Below, piece by piece: positions 7,915-17,723 of a stretch of 64,000 nucleotides of DNA; within the stretch, counting starts at the first letter, position 1, and every line of letters begins with the position of its first letter. The notes below the pieces were generated by a model. That model searched no databases. It was not told the origin of the DNA and saw only the letters and a program-made list of their open reading frames with translations. The stretch comes from Chryseobacterium cheonjiense (GTDB lineage: Bacteria > Bacteroidota > Bacteroidia > Flavobacteriales > Weeksellaceae): the NCBI RefSeq assembly GCF_012927265.1, contig NZ_JABBGF010000001.1, positions 556,502 through 620,501 on the forward strand. The letters run 5' to 3'. The position numbers and the translations under genes are program-made.

Positions 7915-9627
7915 TTATTCAACGTCCGGAACAGCTCCGAGAGTAAATTCTATATTTCTTTCCTTGTAAACATTAGGATTTTCTGCAGTAGGTACAATTA
8001 AGGTTAAATAGGTTCTTTCATACGGTTCGTAATTTTTTAAAGCGTCTGAAAAAGACTGTATGTCATATACCGGATGAGATCCCACCGATTTAATGAGTGT
8101 TCCCGGTAAAATATTGTTGCGGTGTAAGGCGCCGCCCACGGTGATGGGTCCAGCCAGCAGGCATTTTACATTTTGTAAAGGGGTGCTATATCCGTTAAAC
8201 ATATAAAGCTGGCCTTCCCACGGCATGGCATCAATCATACCGATTGATGGTTTGTATTTTGCTTCTTCTTTAGCGATAACCGGCTGGGTAACCGCATGCT
8301 GTACAGATATTGTTTTGACGCTACTGTAGTCTTTTGCCATTTTGGTCATTTCAGTGCTGTTCAGTACTCTTTTTATGGATGTTTTGCCACTTCCGCTGTT
8401 ATTTCCCCATCGTACACCATTGGCAATAAAGCCCACATAATCTTTTTTACCCAATGCTGCTACTGCCGCTTCAATATTAGGAGTAAGGTTAGGGTCATTC
8501 TTGGATAAAGCCTCCGCATACTGGAGATGGAAATTCTGTAGTTTTTCGTTACCTTCAGCTTTAGCTTTTTCAGCCGCAGCAAGATGATTTTGGATGGCCT
8601 CCGTTGCAGATATTTCAGGAAAAAATATTTTTTCAAATGCATCAATCATCTCTTCATCCGCATCATACATCTCTATTCTTGTAGCATTGATAGTTTCATC
8701 CTTGTACTGAGAGTTCACTTGTTCGTTAAAAGAAGATTTCATTGATTTTTTACTGCTTCCGAATCCGAGAAATGCCCATCCGCTGGACTTTTGGCTGGTA
8801 CTGCTCTGGTAGGCTTCATTCAATACCTGATTTATAACTGCAGTGGCATCAATATGAGCGCTGATTGAGCTTACTTTAGAATTCTTAAACTTATAGCTCA
8901 CCGATATATCTGCATTTCCGTCTGCTAAGACATTCTTGGTATATTCTGTAGGATTTTCTATCCTGATATTTTTGAAAGTGCCATTCACAATGTAGGTGCC
9001 GGGAATACTTTTGTTATATACCGTTTGCCCACCGGCTTCCACCGTAAACTCCACCTCATTGGGAGAAATAATCTGGCTCTGGAAGTTGGTATTAAAATCA
9101 GTAATGAGCTGTTGCTGCGGTGCAATTACCGTTGCTTCATATTGACTGGCCAATGAAAATAAGTAATTGACAAGGGATGGATTTGAATTTACCAAGGGGC
9201 TCAGCAACGGCTGTCCGTTCATGTTTTTAACAATAGGAGCATAATATGCCGATAGGGTGGTGCTTCTTATTGCTGCGTCAATGGATGCCTTCTGGCTTTC
9301 ATTGGGTAGCGCCAGTTCCTGTGTGACAGGGATCACCAATGTTCGGATGTCATCAGAGTTTTTATAAGTCTCTTTTCCTTTACTGTCTATATATTTAATA
9401 TTATTCACATCAAACTTCAGGATCGGCAAGATATACACTCTCCCGATACTGCCTTTTGGGACGCTCTCATAAAAGCCGTGAGTTGTGTAGGGTATGTATT
9501 TTCCATTTCCGTCTAAGGCAATGTAATTGACTACGGAAAACCTGTTCGTATTGGGAGGGATCGGTTGTGAATAAGCATTTTCGGTACTGGCAATAAGTAT
9601 CAAAAAGATAATTAGAAAATTTTTCAT
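7915..9627 (-). CDS. Secreted protein with a C-terminal PDZ-like domain
   Basis: The 570-residue product begins with a signal peptide (MKNFLIIFLILIASTENAYSQ, cleavage near residue 21). The central part has beta-rich sequence, an alternating SSKKSMKSSFNEQVNSQY stretch and an Ala-rich helical segment (AIQNHLAAAEKAKAEGNEK). Near the C-terminus, a segment running from GGALHRNNILPGTLIKSVGS through VYDIQSFSDALKNYEPYER to LTLIVPT reads like a PDZ domain (carboxylate loop, G-x-x-I-x-x-V-x-G, helix then a closing strand). PDZ domains bind peptide C-termini; this copy has no protease domain attached. It lies 7 bases after the DUF5675 gene, so the two are one operon. The rest of the protein I do not recognise. 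Confidence 0.8.
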   Translation of the reverse strand: MKNFLIIFLILIASTENAYSQPIPPNTNRFSVVNYIALDGNGKYIPYTTHGFYESVPKGSIGRVYILPILKFDVNNIKYIDSKGKETYKNSDDIRTLVIPVTQELALPNESQKASIDAAIRSTTLSAYYAPIVKNMNGQPLLSPLVNSNPSLVNYLFSLASQYEATVIAPQQQLITDFNTNFQSQIISPNEVEFTVEAGGQTVYNKSIPGTYIVNGTFKNIRIENPTEYTKNVLADGNADISVSYKFKNSKVSSISAHIDATAVINQVLNEAYQSSTSQKSSGWAFLGFGSSKKSMKSSFNEQVNSQYKDETINATRIEMYDADEEMIDAFEKIFFPEISATEAIQNHLAAAEKAKAEGNEKLQNFHLQYAEALSKNDPNLTPNIEAAVAALGKKDYVGFIANGVRWGNNSGSGKTSIKRVLNSTEMTKMAKDYSSVKTISVQHAVTQPVIAKEEAKYKPSIGMIDAMPWEGQLYMFNGYSTPLQNVKCLLAGPITVGGALHRNNILPGTLIKSVGSHPVYDIQSFSDALKNYEPYERTYLTLIVPTAENPNVYKERNIEFTLGAVPDVE

Positions 9628-9634
9628 GATGATT

Positions 9635-10111
9635 TTATTTAAAGGTTACGGTAATGTTTTTATTGGGCGTGCTGTTGGGATCAGAAGTTCCGTAAAATGC
9701 TTCCTTCAGTTGGGCATAAGCGCCAGCACTTTGCTGAACACTGCATTCCGAAAGATTAGCTCTCATTCCTACCAATACACATCCTTTAATTTGCTTGGTA
9801 TAGTTTCCCATATGAATCTGTACCCCATCCCGGTCGGGTACATTTTCGAGCTGTATTCTCCATCCGTCACTTTTATCATATCGTAAAATTCCTTTATAAG
9901 ATCCCGAAGGAATACAGCTGATGTTTTTTGCATTGTTTTCCCAGGGTAATTCTAAAGTATAGCAAACCGCTTTATTATTAATGCTCAAGTATCCCATGAT
10001 ACAGGCATCAGATGATATTTTTCTTTCAATCGTTATCTCGTAATTTTTTTGCGCAGAAAAATATGTGAAAGAAAGTGTAGCTAAAAAGACGAGCAGGAAT
10101 GGTGCTTTCAT
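9635..10111 (-). CDS. DUF5675 family secreted protein
   Basis: I start this gene at the ATG at 10111, where MKAPFLLVFLATLSFTYFSAQ forms a clean signal peptide; the longer upstream frame has no such feature. The mature part, about 137 residues, fits DUF5675: ITIERKISSDACIMGYLSIN, then CYTLELPW, IPSGSYKG, and GVQIHMGNYTKQIKGCVLVG. The family is common in Bacteroidota and phages; the G-x-Q-I-H-x-G-N motif and conserved C recall L,D-transpeptidase-like or lysozyme-inhibitor-like folds, but activity is unproven. It is the first gene of a two-gene operon with the PDZ-like protein. Confidence 0.75.
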   Translation of the reverse strand: MKAPFLLVFLATLSFTYFSAQKNYEITIERKISSDACIMGYLSINNKAVCYTLELPWENNAKNISCIPSGSYKGILRYDKSDGWRIQLENVPDRDGVQIHMGNYTKQIKGCVLVGMRANLSECSVQQSAGAYAQLKEAFYGTSDPNSTPNKNITVTFK

Positions 10112-10486
10112 GACTTTATTTTTTAAACCGGAAATTATTATGCTTACAGCCGATGCCTGAATCTTATAAACATGGTTCATTCGCATAATATGACCCGAAT
10201 TATTTATGGTAAAATTATTCGTTACCTGAATAACAGTCCATAGCACTTTTGTGTGATTTTAGCTCCTGTTATTTGCACTTAAAATTAAACAGAGTGATAA
10301 AGAACTTTTTGAGGTAAAGATTAGATAAAATATTACAGAAATAATAGCATGACATTAGCCCTACTGTAAAAATTATCGTTAAATAATGCTAAAAGATAGG
10401 TGTCCTCGCAGAATAAACGAGATGAAGTGATATTAAATTTTAAGAAATATGATAATCAGAAAAAGCAGTTTTAAAATGTTCCCTGA
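10112..10486. other. Intergenic region, 375 bases, no gene seen
   Basis: The frame extending the DUF5675 gene upstream to 10246 is open but lacks a convincing start. The rest is AT-rich and should carry the promoter of the DUF5675 operon (minus) and the 3' end of the kinase gene. No clear hairpin was found. Confidence 0.4.
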
Positions 10487-12676
10487 TTATCCTATAGGAA
10501 GGGTGAACCAGAATGTACTTCCTTCTCCTTCAGTACTTTTTACACCTATTTCTCCGCCATGTTTTTTAATGATGTCAGCGCTGATATAAAGTCCCAATCC
10601 AAGACCTGTAAATCTTTGTCCCTCATAATTGGTTCTGTAATAGCGTTCAAATAAATGCACCTTTTTTTCAGGGGGTATCCCGGGCCCCTCATCCTGAACG
10701 CTTATTTTTATTTCGTTATTGCTGATTTTCTCTGCTCCAATAATGATTTTTTCAGATTGTGGCGCATACTTTACGGCATTGGTAATGAAATTCGTCATCA
10801 CTTGTCCTATTTGTTGGCTGTCCGCCGTGATAATTTCATGAATATCCCCTTCCAAAATAATTTCCTGATCGGTAATCTGCGCAAAGTTGCTACAGCAGTC
10901 ATCAAAAAGTTCGGATACCGTAAAGGACTTCTTTTCCAATTTGATATGTCCATGCTCCAAACGGCCTGCGTCAAGTAATGTTGTTATTAAAACTGATAAT
11001 TTTTCGACGCTTTTAATAGCCTGAGTCAGCAAGCGGCTTCGGGAGTCAGCCGGAAGTTTATCATAAGACCTTTCCAATAATTGTAATGAAGCCTTGAGCG
11101 CTGTAACCGGTGTCTTCAGCTCATGACTGGCAATGCTGATAAAGTCTTCTTTTCCCTGCATCACCAGACGTCTTGCCGTTACATCCATGAATGTGCCGAT
11201 TCCGCCCGTTAATACACCGTCTTCATTAAATAAAGGCGCTGCATTAATCGAAATGTACATACGTTCTCTTCCCGGAGCCTGCACAGCGATTTCATGATCG
11301 AAAACAGGTTTTCCGGTTGCCAGCATAATAGACATCGGATGTTCCTCGGAAGGAAGCAGGGTGCCGTCAATTCTAAGATTTTGCCACTCCGGGGCATCAT
11401 AAGCTCTTTCCTTAATAGCGCTTTCGTTGAGGCCCAGGATCTGCTGAGCCATTGGGTTGGCATACACCAGCTGTCCGGTAGCATCGATCACTCCTACGCC
11501 TTCTGCCATGGTATCAAGAATACCCTGAAGGCGCTGCTCGCTTTTTTTCAGAGTTTCTGCCAAAACACTCTTTTCATGGATAGTCGCATCACGTTCCTGA
11601 ACTGCAAGCACTTGTGGTGTGACTTCTACCGCCATATCAATAACTCCGGTAATTACACCATCTTCAATAAATGGGGTATAGTTAAAATTAAAATAACGCT
11701 GCTCCAATTGGTCGTTGCGCTTGAGCTTTACCGGATTTGAATGCTCAGAATGAGCTTTGCCAATATGAAAAGTTTCCATCAGCATATCGGCGGCAGGCTG
11801 CCCTTTAAGTTCGGGGAATTCTTCAAATAAATTCTTGCCTATGATCGAATGATCTTTTCCGATAAGCTCGAGCATGGCATCATTAATCATGGTTACCGTC
11901 AAATGATTTCCCTTTAACAGCATCATGGCAACGGGAGCCTGAGCAATAAGGTTGCTGAAACTTATATCGCTTTCAGAAAGTTTTCTGTTTAATATTGAAA
12001 TTGTATTGTTTAATGCAATTAGTTCTTTATTTTTAACTTCCAGGTTTCTGTTGGAGTGGTCCAGGTGTGCAATATCATCTTTAAAGACATGATTGTCAGA
12101 AATCAGGTCTTTATTTTGCTGTTCAAGAGCTTCATTCAGCTGATGGATATTTTTGCTGGAATCATCTAGCTCGGTGTTGGCTGTCGTGTACTTTTCATTT
12201 AAAGCATTGAGTTTCTCGGTAGAGTTTTGCAGCTGTTGATTTACCTGTTTAAGTTCATTAATCTGCCTTACCAGATCCCTGTTCCGAACACGCTCGGTGA
12301 CATCATTTCCTGTATGTATAATGCAGATTACAGCGCCGTCTGCACTCATAATGGGTTTGTACGTGAAATCAAAGAAAGAACTGACTGTTTTCCCATCCTT
12401 TTCCAGCGTTACGGGAATTTCTTTTGCTTCAAAAGGTTCGCGTGTATTCCAAACCTTCAGCAATATATTATAAAAGGAAGGTTCTTTCGCTTCAGATAAA
12501 GTGTCTTGGAGTGTCTTGCCGATAACCGATTCATTCTTTCCCCAGATTGTAAGCATCTCGTTATTTGCCAGCTCAATGCAGAATTCTATTCCTGTATAAA
12601 CTGCTATAGCCTGAGTGGATTGCTGTAATATTTCGACAATCGAATTGCTGTCCAGAGGAAATGAAGGTTGGGGCAT
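10487..12676 (-). CDS. PAS domain sensor histidine kinase
   Basis: The 729-residue product is soluble, with no membrane segment. Order: PAS 1 (about 15-130, containing ELANNEMLTIWGKNESVIGK), a coiled coil (about 135-235, rich in N/Q/E/L), PAS 2 (about 240-355), PAS 3 (about 375-495), HisKA with FISIASHELKTPVTALK (phospho-acceptor His518) and HATPase_c with the N box NFITNAVKYAP, G1 DEGPGIP and G2 GLGLGLYI. No receiver domain is attached and no response regulator is adjacent. The N-terminal PAS is closely related to that of the kinases at 15210 and 24929, marking a paralogous set. A Crp/Fnr gene lies 267 bases upstream, same strand. Confidence 0.93.
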   Translation of the reverse strand: MPQPSFPLDSNSIVEILQQSTQAIAVYTGIEFCIELANNEMLTIWGKNESVIGKTLQDTLSEAKEPSFYNILLKVWNTREPFEAKEIPVTLEKDGKTVSSFFDFTYKPIMSADGAVICIIHTGNDVTERVRNRDLVRQINELKQVNQQLQNSTEKLNALNEKYTTANTELDDSSKNIHQLNEALEQQNKDLISDNHVFKDDIAHLDHSNRNLEVKNKELIALNNTISILNRKLSESDISFSNLIAQAPVAMMLLKGNHLTVTMINDAMLELIGKDHSIIGKNLFEEFPELKGQPAADMLMETFHIGKAHSEHSNPVKLKRNDQLEQRYFNFNYTPFIEDGVITGVIDMAVEVTPQVLAVQERDATIHEKSVLAETLKKSEQRLQGILDTMAEGVGVIDATGQLVYANPMAQQILGLNESAIKERAYDAPEWQNLRIDGTLLPSEEHPMSIMLATGKPVFDHEIAVQAPGRERMYISINAAPLFNEDGVLTGGIGTFMDVTARRLVMQGKEDFISIASHELKTPVTALKASLQLLERSYDKLPADSRSRLLTQAIKSVEKLSVLITTLLDAGRLEHGHIKLEKKSFTVSELFDDCCSNFAQITDQEIILEGDIHEIITADSQQIGQVMTNFITNAVKYAPQSEKIIIGAEKISNNEIKISVQDEGPGIPPEKKVHLFERYYRTNYEGQRFTGLGLGLYISADIIKKHGGEIGVKSTEGEGSTFWFTLPIG

Positions 12677-12943
12677 TAGTGATTAGGCATTATGAAATGA
12701 TACAAGATTGAACTTACAAAGTTACAATATTTATCATAATAATGAATGAAAAACAGTTTTCAGCGTGACCTACCGAGTTATTTGATTGACAGCATTAATG
12801 TGCAGGACACGCGTGGCCATGTGTTACGGATGCTTTTATCCCTTTTTTTTAAATATTAGCTAGTGTTGGAATAAATGTTAAGTTCATTGGCGAACCCTTT
12901 GTTGCTGCTAATGATTTACATTAAAAATATGATATCAGATTCA

Positions 12944-13555
12944 TTACTTGTGATAATAAATTTTTCCGCCCTCAATTTTCAGAATGTGCTGCTTTTCCAT
13001 TTTTTTTATAGTTCTGATAACAGTTTCAATGCGCAGCCCGGTTAATCCTGCCAATTGCTTCCTTGAAAGGGGAATAGGCCTCGGTTGCCTGCTGTAAGTG
13101 CTGTTGTATTCTTTAAAATACTCCATTACGGTTTGTAGCTGATGGGAGGGATCATTAGAAGAAATGGTAAAGAGCATTATCGATTTGTAATATAATCGTT
13201 CCGCTAAACATCTGAATATATTAAGGGAAACTTCGGGATTGAGTAACAGGAGCTTAAAAAATGCAGGTTTCGATAATCTCAGGATAACACAGTAAGACTT
13301 TGCCACTGCCGACATGGGATACGGCTTTTCCGTAAAGAGCACAGACTCTCCAAAACATTGCCCCGTTGAAAGGATGTTTTGGGTAAATTCCTTACCGGAC
13401 TCGTTGTAATTGGTAAGTTCTACGGTGCCTTCCACAATCTGATAATAGAATCTGGGAGCATATCCTTCCTGAAATATTTCCTGATTGATTTCATAGGATA
13501 CGTATTCTGCACCGTTTTCTAACAAAAGATTCTCATTAATAATCATATATTGCAT
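12944..13555 (-). CDS. Crp/Fnr family transcriptional regulator
   Basis: The 203-residue product has an N-terminal cyclic-nucleotide-binding-type beta-roll (YYQIVEGTVELTNYNESGKEF, then GQCFGESVLF) and a C-terminal winged helix-turn-helix (PIPLSRKQLAGLTGLRIETVIRTIKKMEKQHILKIEGGKIYYH). The RxxS/T residues that bind cAMP in E. coli Crp are not seen in the phosphate-binding loop, so the ligand is unlikely to be cAMP in the classical way. No Fe-S cysteine set is present. It is divergent from the small gene at 13739. Confidence 0.92.
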   Translation of the reverse strand: MQYMIINENLLLENGAEYVSYEINQEIFQEGYAPRFYYQIVEGTVELTNYNESGKEFTQNILSTGQCFGESVLFTEKPYPMSAVAKSYCVILRLSKPAFFKLLLLNPEVSLNIFRCLAERLYYKSIMLFTISSNDPSHQLQTVMEYFKEYNSTYSRQPRPIPLSRKQLAGLTGLRIETVIRTIKKMEKQHILKIEGGKIYYHK

Positions 13556-13704
13556 TTAATGGTTGTGACGAAAATCTTAGTATCAATTGGTAATTTATAT
13601 GTGCAAAGATTATTCCATCATATTCATATACATGTATTTACAATATATAAGTTTAATAATGGTTAAATATATACTATAAAATAAAAATTAGTTGATATAT
13701 AAAC

Positions 13705-13712
13705 TAATTTTG
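13705..13712 (+). promoter_or_regulatory. -7 box TAATTTTG before the 101-residue gene
   Basis: TAATTTTG fits TAnnTTTG and ends 26 bases before the ATG at 13739, in the 183-base divergent region shared with the Crp/Fnr gene. No canonical -33 is seen. Confidence 0.4.
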
Positions 13713-13738
13713 TATTTTAGTACGGTAATTTAACTAAA

Positions 13739-14044
13739 ATGGAACTTCCGGAAACAGGCAGCTGTTGCAAAGATTATAAAGCTTTAGTAGACCAATATTT
13801 GTTGATGAACGTTAGGAATACATTCGGCATAGAACTTCCAATTGCAGACGAATATTTTGTTACGCTTAATATGATTTCTAAAAAGATAATTGTAGCGAAA
13901 ACATTCTCCGATACCGTCATAGAAAATCAGCCGCTCCATTATTTATTGAATTCATTGATTCATGCCATTAATAGCGGACTTGTAAAATCGGACGACATGA
14001 TTGCCGAACTCGCAGCAGAAAACACGACAGTTACTAATTTTTAA
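13739..14044 (+). CDS. Small hypothetical protein (101 aa)
   Basis: I do not recognise the family. The product is acidic and soluble, with MELPETGSCCKDYKAL at the start (two adjacent cysteines at 9-10), a central strand-helix pattern and no signal peptide or membrane segment. It is divergent from the Crp/Fnr gene with a 183-base shared control region, so regulation by that protein is a reasonable guess only. Confidence 0.6.
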   Translation: MELPETGSCCKDYKALVDQYLLMNVRNTFGIELPIADEYFVTLNMISKKIIVAKTFSDTVIENQPLHYLLNSLIHAINSGLVKSDDMIAELAAENTTVTNF

Positions 14045-14401
14045 AAATAAAAAAGCGGCTTATTTGCCTAATTAACTTTTTATTTTTTGTCCGGAGATGG
14101 ATTAAAATTTCACACCCTCATTCTTTGGTGATTTAAATTTAATTTTTTTATGCCCAATAATACGAGTAAATAAAGCAATTTTTAAGTGTTAAAAAATATA
14201 TCGCTATTAGTAGAGTTATTTTTTTTATTTCAGGAAATTAAATTTTGAAATTTCCACAAAAGATAGACTTATATATAGCTTATTATCAGCAATAAAAAAG
14301 TACAAAAGATTCGTTGTTTTTCACAAGAAATGTTTCGTGGCAAGTCTATACATTTGCACCATAAAAATTAGAATTAATTTAAAAAAAGATACCAATCGTT
14401 T
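14045..14401. other. Intergenic region upstream of the orphan subunit gene
   Basis: 357 bases of AT-rich DNA without a coding frame of note. The last 55 bases hold the promoter of the gene at 14402. Confidence 0.45.
14349..14356 (+). promoter_or_regulatory. -7 box TACATTTG for the orphan pilin-like gene
   Basis: TACATTTG lies 45 bases before the ATG. The same octamer serves the clustered subunit genes at 52-58 kb, but the TGTAGTG repeats found there are absent here. Confidence 0.5.
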
Positions 14402-14926
14402 ATGAAAAAGTGTATTCTTGCTTCTGTTGCTTTATTAGGGTTCATCACAATCGGAGCACAACAAAACGTTACGTTAAACGTAAGACTAAAACCAATCCAG
14501 ACTTTGGTGGTTAACAATTCTCAGAAAATCGTAAACTTAGACTATGTAACGAAAGATGATTACGCAAACGGAGTTTCTTCACTTAATGCGGATCATTTAA
14601 CCATCTTTAGTACCGGAGGTTTCCAGGTAAAAGTAAAAAGCGCTAACGCTGTTTTACAAAATGGTGGTAAAAACATCCAGGCGAATACCATTCAGCTTAA
14701 AGCCAGTGCAGGTACAGATGCTGTAAACGGAGCACAATATGCACAGGGTGCCACCCTTTCTACAAACGAAACAACCTTGGTAACTTCTACCGTAGGAGGT
14801 GTTGATAAAAAAATCAGTATCGAATACAAAGGTGCAGGAGCAAATGCTTACCTTGACAATTATATCGCAGGACAGGATCCTACCGTATATACAACTGAAC
14901 TTACCTACACGATTATTGCACAATAA
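14402..14926 (+). CDS. Secreted pilin-like subunit, orphan copy
   Basis: The 174-residue product has a signal peptide (MKKCILASVALLGFITIGAQ). The mature part aligns by eye with the clustered subunits at 52-59 kb: NVTLNVRLKP matches their TVNITLNDV, VNLDYVTKDDYANG matches VDFNYATAADYNSD, FQVKVKSANAVLQNGGK matches FNVKVKAGGANFMNG, and the end ELTYTIIAQ matches TVTYTATAL. Divergence is high, so it is an old paralogue. It stands alone 32 kb from the chaperone/usher genes, has its own promoter and terminator, and could be a specialised subunit or belong to another assembly machine. See the findings. Confidence 0.75.
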   Translation: MKKCILASVALLGFITIGAQQNVTLNVRLKPIQTLVVNNSQKIVNLDYVTKDDYANGVSSLNADHLTIFSTGGFQVKVKSANAVLQNGGKNIQANTIQLKASAGTDAVNGAQYAQGATLSTNETTLVTSTVGGVDKKISIEYKGAGANAYLDNYIAGQDPTVYTTELTYTIIAQ

Positions 14927-14950
14927 TAAGTATTGTAGATTTATTTGTCA

Positions 14951-14992
14951 AAATTAAAGAGGCTGTTTCAAGTGAAACAGCCTCTTTAATTT
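14951..14992 (+). terminator. Strong terminator after the orphan subunit gene
   Basis: AAATTAAAGAGGCTGTTTCA (14951-14970) and its exact reverse complement (14973-14992) form a perfect 20-bp inverted repeat with a 2-base centre. It lies 24 bases after the stop codon. It is A-rich on one side and T-rich on the other, so it can act in both directions. Confidence 0.85.
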
Positions 14993-15171
14993 AATAGTTA
15001 TTTCGCTTGGAATCTTAAACTAAGAAGTTCCATTAAAGCTTTTTTCAAGACTTAGGTGGTACTAATTAATAATGTCGTATCATAACCCAATATCCATATC
15101 TAAAAGCGTCTTCATTTATTAATTTTCTGTTGTGGTACGCTTTTCAACAAAGCAAAGAGAGAAATCGTTGC

Positions 15172-15179
15172 TATTTTTG
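15172..15179 (+). promoter_or_regulatory. -7 box TATTTTTG for the kinase gene at 15210
   Basis: Matches TAnnTTTG and ends 30 bases before the ATG. Confidence 0.45.
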
Positions 15180-15209
15180 TATTTTCGTGAACCGAAACTT
15201 TAAGCAACG

Positions 15210-17723
15210 ATGAAAGATCCTGTACCACCCTTAGATTTTGAACAACTTATCAATGTGCTTTCTTTTACAAACACCGCCACTGCTGTGCATGTTGGTGAAG
15301 ATGCAAGGATAGAATTTGCAAATCAGGCAATGTTAGCCATTTGGGGTCGCGGCTCGGAGGTAATCGGAAAAGGTCTTGGTGAGGCCATGCCTGAACTGTC
15401 AGATCAGCCGTTTATTGAAATGTTTGCAAAAGTATGGCGTGAAGGTATTATTATTTCGGGAAATGACACCCCCGCAGAAATATTGGTGGATGGTGTATTG
15501 GATACGTATTACTTTGATTTTGAATATCGCGCCATAAAAGACTCAGATGGTCGGGTAATAGCCGTATTGCATACCGCTACTGATGTAACCGAGCGTTACC
15601 TGAACAGGCGTGAACTGGAAGAAGCCAGCCAGAATAAAAAGCTTCTTATCCGGGAGCAATCGCTCAACGAACAGCTTGCAGCAGCCAATGAAGAATTGAG
15701 TGCAATTAATGAAGAGCTTCAGGCAAGCCGAGAAGAACTTTCACGAATGAATGTTGAGCTGGAAAACATCGTTCAGGATCGCGTAAAAGCACTGGTAGAA
15801 AGTGAAGAACGCTTCAGATCTATGGCAGACAATACCGATGTGCTTATAGGTGTCCGTAATGAGACGGGGCAACTGATTTATTTTAATAAAGCATGGTCAC
15901 AGCTTAGCGGGCGAACTGCAGATCAGCTGATCAGCAGAGGATGGCATGATTTGATTCATCCAAATGACAGACAAAAATTTTTAGATATGCATCGGCAGGC
16001 ATTTGCGAGAAGAATTTCTTACAGTGCCGAGATGCGTTTGCTGGGATCTGACGGATCTTATCATTGGCTCTTAAAGAAAGGAACGCCAAGATTTCTTTCT
16101 GACGGAAGCTTTGCCGGCTATATCAGTTCCTGTGTAGACATTACCCAGCTAAAACTGAGTGAACAGCAGCTACAGGATTTAAACGAAGAATTAGCAGCTT
16201 CCAATGAAGAGTTTGCTGCGCTTAATGAAGAGCTTGCAACAACCAATGAAGAGCTTGCAGAATCCAATGAAGAACTGCTGCGCAGTGAAGCGCGTTTCCG
16301 GAATCTCATCAGGCAGGCACCGGTTGCCATCTGCGTGATCCGGGCCGAAGATCTTATTGTTATTGAAGTTAATGACGGTTATCTTGAATTGGTGGGCAGA
16401 TCCAGGGAACAATTGGAAAAACGCTTTATCTGGAGTGGGGTAGCCGAAGCAGCGGAAGTATATTCTCCGATAATGCAGCAGGTAATTAAAACGGGAATTG
16501 CTTTTCATGGAAGAGAACATGAACTTGTTCTGAACCGAAATGGAGTAGACGAAACCGTGTTTGTCGATTTTGTTTACGAACCCGTAACAGACCTGAAAGG
16601 AAAAGTTACCTCGATTATGGTAGTAGGAAATGATGTGACCGACAAAGTAATGGCCAGAAGGCAGATTGAAGACGTTGAAGAACGTAACCGTCTTGCTATT
16701 GAAGCAGCAGAAATCGGAACCTATGAACTTAGCTATGAGGAACAATTAGTTATTGGCTCAAAACGGTTTGATGAAATCTTTGGTGTTACCAGTCCCGCTT
16801 CAAGAGAGCAGGTGCTTGCTACGTATCATCCTCTTGATGCACATCTTAGCGACCAGGCTCATGACATTGCCAGAAAAACCGGAAAACTTTTCTATGAAAC
16901 CCGTATTGTGCTTGCCAACAATGCTGTAAAATGGATTCGCCTGCAGGGGAATGTTCATTATGATAGTGAGGGTAATGTAAAAAAATTACTTGGTACTGTG
17001 ATGGATATTACTGCCTTAAAACAAATCCAGCAGCAGAAAGACGATTTTATTTCTATCGCCAGTCACGAGCTTAAAACACCGCTTACCAGCCTGAAAGCTT
17101 CTTTGCAGCTGCTGGAAAGGATGAAGAGCAGCCCGACAGCATTGCTTCCGCGGTTAATTGACCAGTCTAACAGAAGTATGGAAAAAATTTCTGAGCTGGT
17201 GGAAGAATTGTTAAATGTAACCAGAATAAATGAAGGCAAAGTTATGTTAAACAAAAAGAAGTTTAATCTGACAAATATGGTAGACGAATGCTGCTCACAT
17301 GTCCTTCAGCTGGGAACGCATGAACTGGTAGTGGAAGGTGAAAGAAACCTTGAAATCATCGCAGATGAAAACCGCATACAGCAGGTAATCATTAATTTTA
17401 TCAATAACGCCATTAAATATGCTCCCCAGAGCCGCGAAATATTCCTGAAGATTGAACAAGGGGCAGGTTCGGTAAAAGTTTCGGTGAGAGATACCGGTCC
17501 CGGAATTCCGGCGGATAAATTGCCCTATCTGTTTGAGCGCTACTACAGGGTTGATCCGAAAGGGATACAGGCTTCCGGGCTTGGATTGGGACTGTATATC
17601 AGTGCCGATATTATCCAGCGCCACGGCGGCAAGATTGGTGTTGAAAGCACCGAAGGCACGGGAAGCACCTTCTGGTTTACCCTTCCTGATCAGGCTGAAT
17701 CATCTTCCGAACCTGTTTTTTAA
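15210..17723 (+). CDS. Multi-PAS sensor histidine kinase
   Basis: The 837-residue product is soluble. Order: PAS 1 (about 10-130, with FANQAMLAIWGRGSEVIGK), a coiled coil with repeated E-E-L/N-E-E-L units (about 140-195), PAS 2 with PAC (about 200-315), a second coiled coil made of tandem ASNEEFAALNEELATTNEEL-type heptads (about 320-360), PAS 3 (about 365-485), a fourth PAS-like region (about 490-605), HisKA with SIASHELKTPLTSLKASLQ (His619), and HATPase_c with NFINNAIKYAP, DTGPGIP and GLGLGLYI. There is no receiver domain. Kinase core and PAS 1 are close to the kinase at 10487. A response regulator partner is not adjacent. Confidence 0.94.
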   Translation: MKDPVPPLDFEQLINVLSFTNTATAVHVGEDARIEFANQAMLAIWGRGSEVIGKGLGEAMPELSDQPFIEMFAKVWREGIIISGNDTPAEILVDGVLDTYYFDFEYRAIKDSDGRVIAVLHTATDVTERYLNRRELEEASQNKKLLIREQSLNEQLAAANEELSAINEELQASREELSRMNVELENIVQDRVKALVESEERFRSMADNTDVLIGVRNETGQLIYFNKAWSQLSGRTADQLISRGWHDLIHPNDRQKFLDMHRQAFARRISYSAEMRLLGSDGSYHWLLKKGTPRFLSDGSFAGYISSCVDITQLKLSEQQLQDLNEELAASNEEFAALNEELATTNEELAESNEELLRSEARFRNLIRQAPVAICVIRAEDLIVIEVNDGYLELVGRSREQLEKRFIWSGVAEAAEVYSPIMQQVIKTGIAFHGREHELVLNRNGVDETVFVDFVYEPVTDLKGKVTSIMVVGNDVTDKVMARRQIEDVEERNRLAIEAAEIGTYELSYEEQLVIGSKRFDEIFGVTSPASREQVLATYHPLDAHLSDQAHDIARKTGKLFYETRIVLANNAVKWIRLQGNVHYDSEGNVKKLLGTVMDITALKQIQQQKDDFISIASHELKTPLTSLKASLQLLERMKSSPTALLPRLIDQSNRSMEKISELVEELLNVTRINEGKVMLNKKKFNLTNMVDECCSHVLQLGTHELVVEGERNLEIIADENRIQQVIINFINNAIKYAPQSREIFLKIEQGAGSVKVSVRDTGPGIPADKLPYLFERYYRVDPKGIQASGLGLGLYISADIIQRHGGKIGVESTEGTGSTFWFTLPDQAESSSEPVF

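Noticed and set aside
16191..16745. Minus-strand frame of 184 codons inside the PAS kinase
   Set aside because: Shadow of the kinase coding sequence, which has intact motifs.
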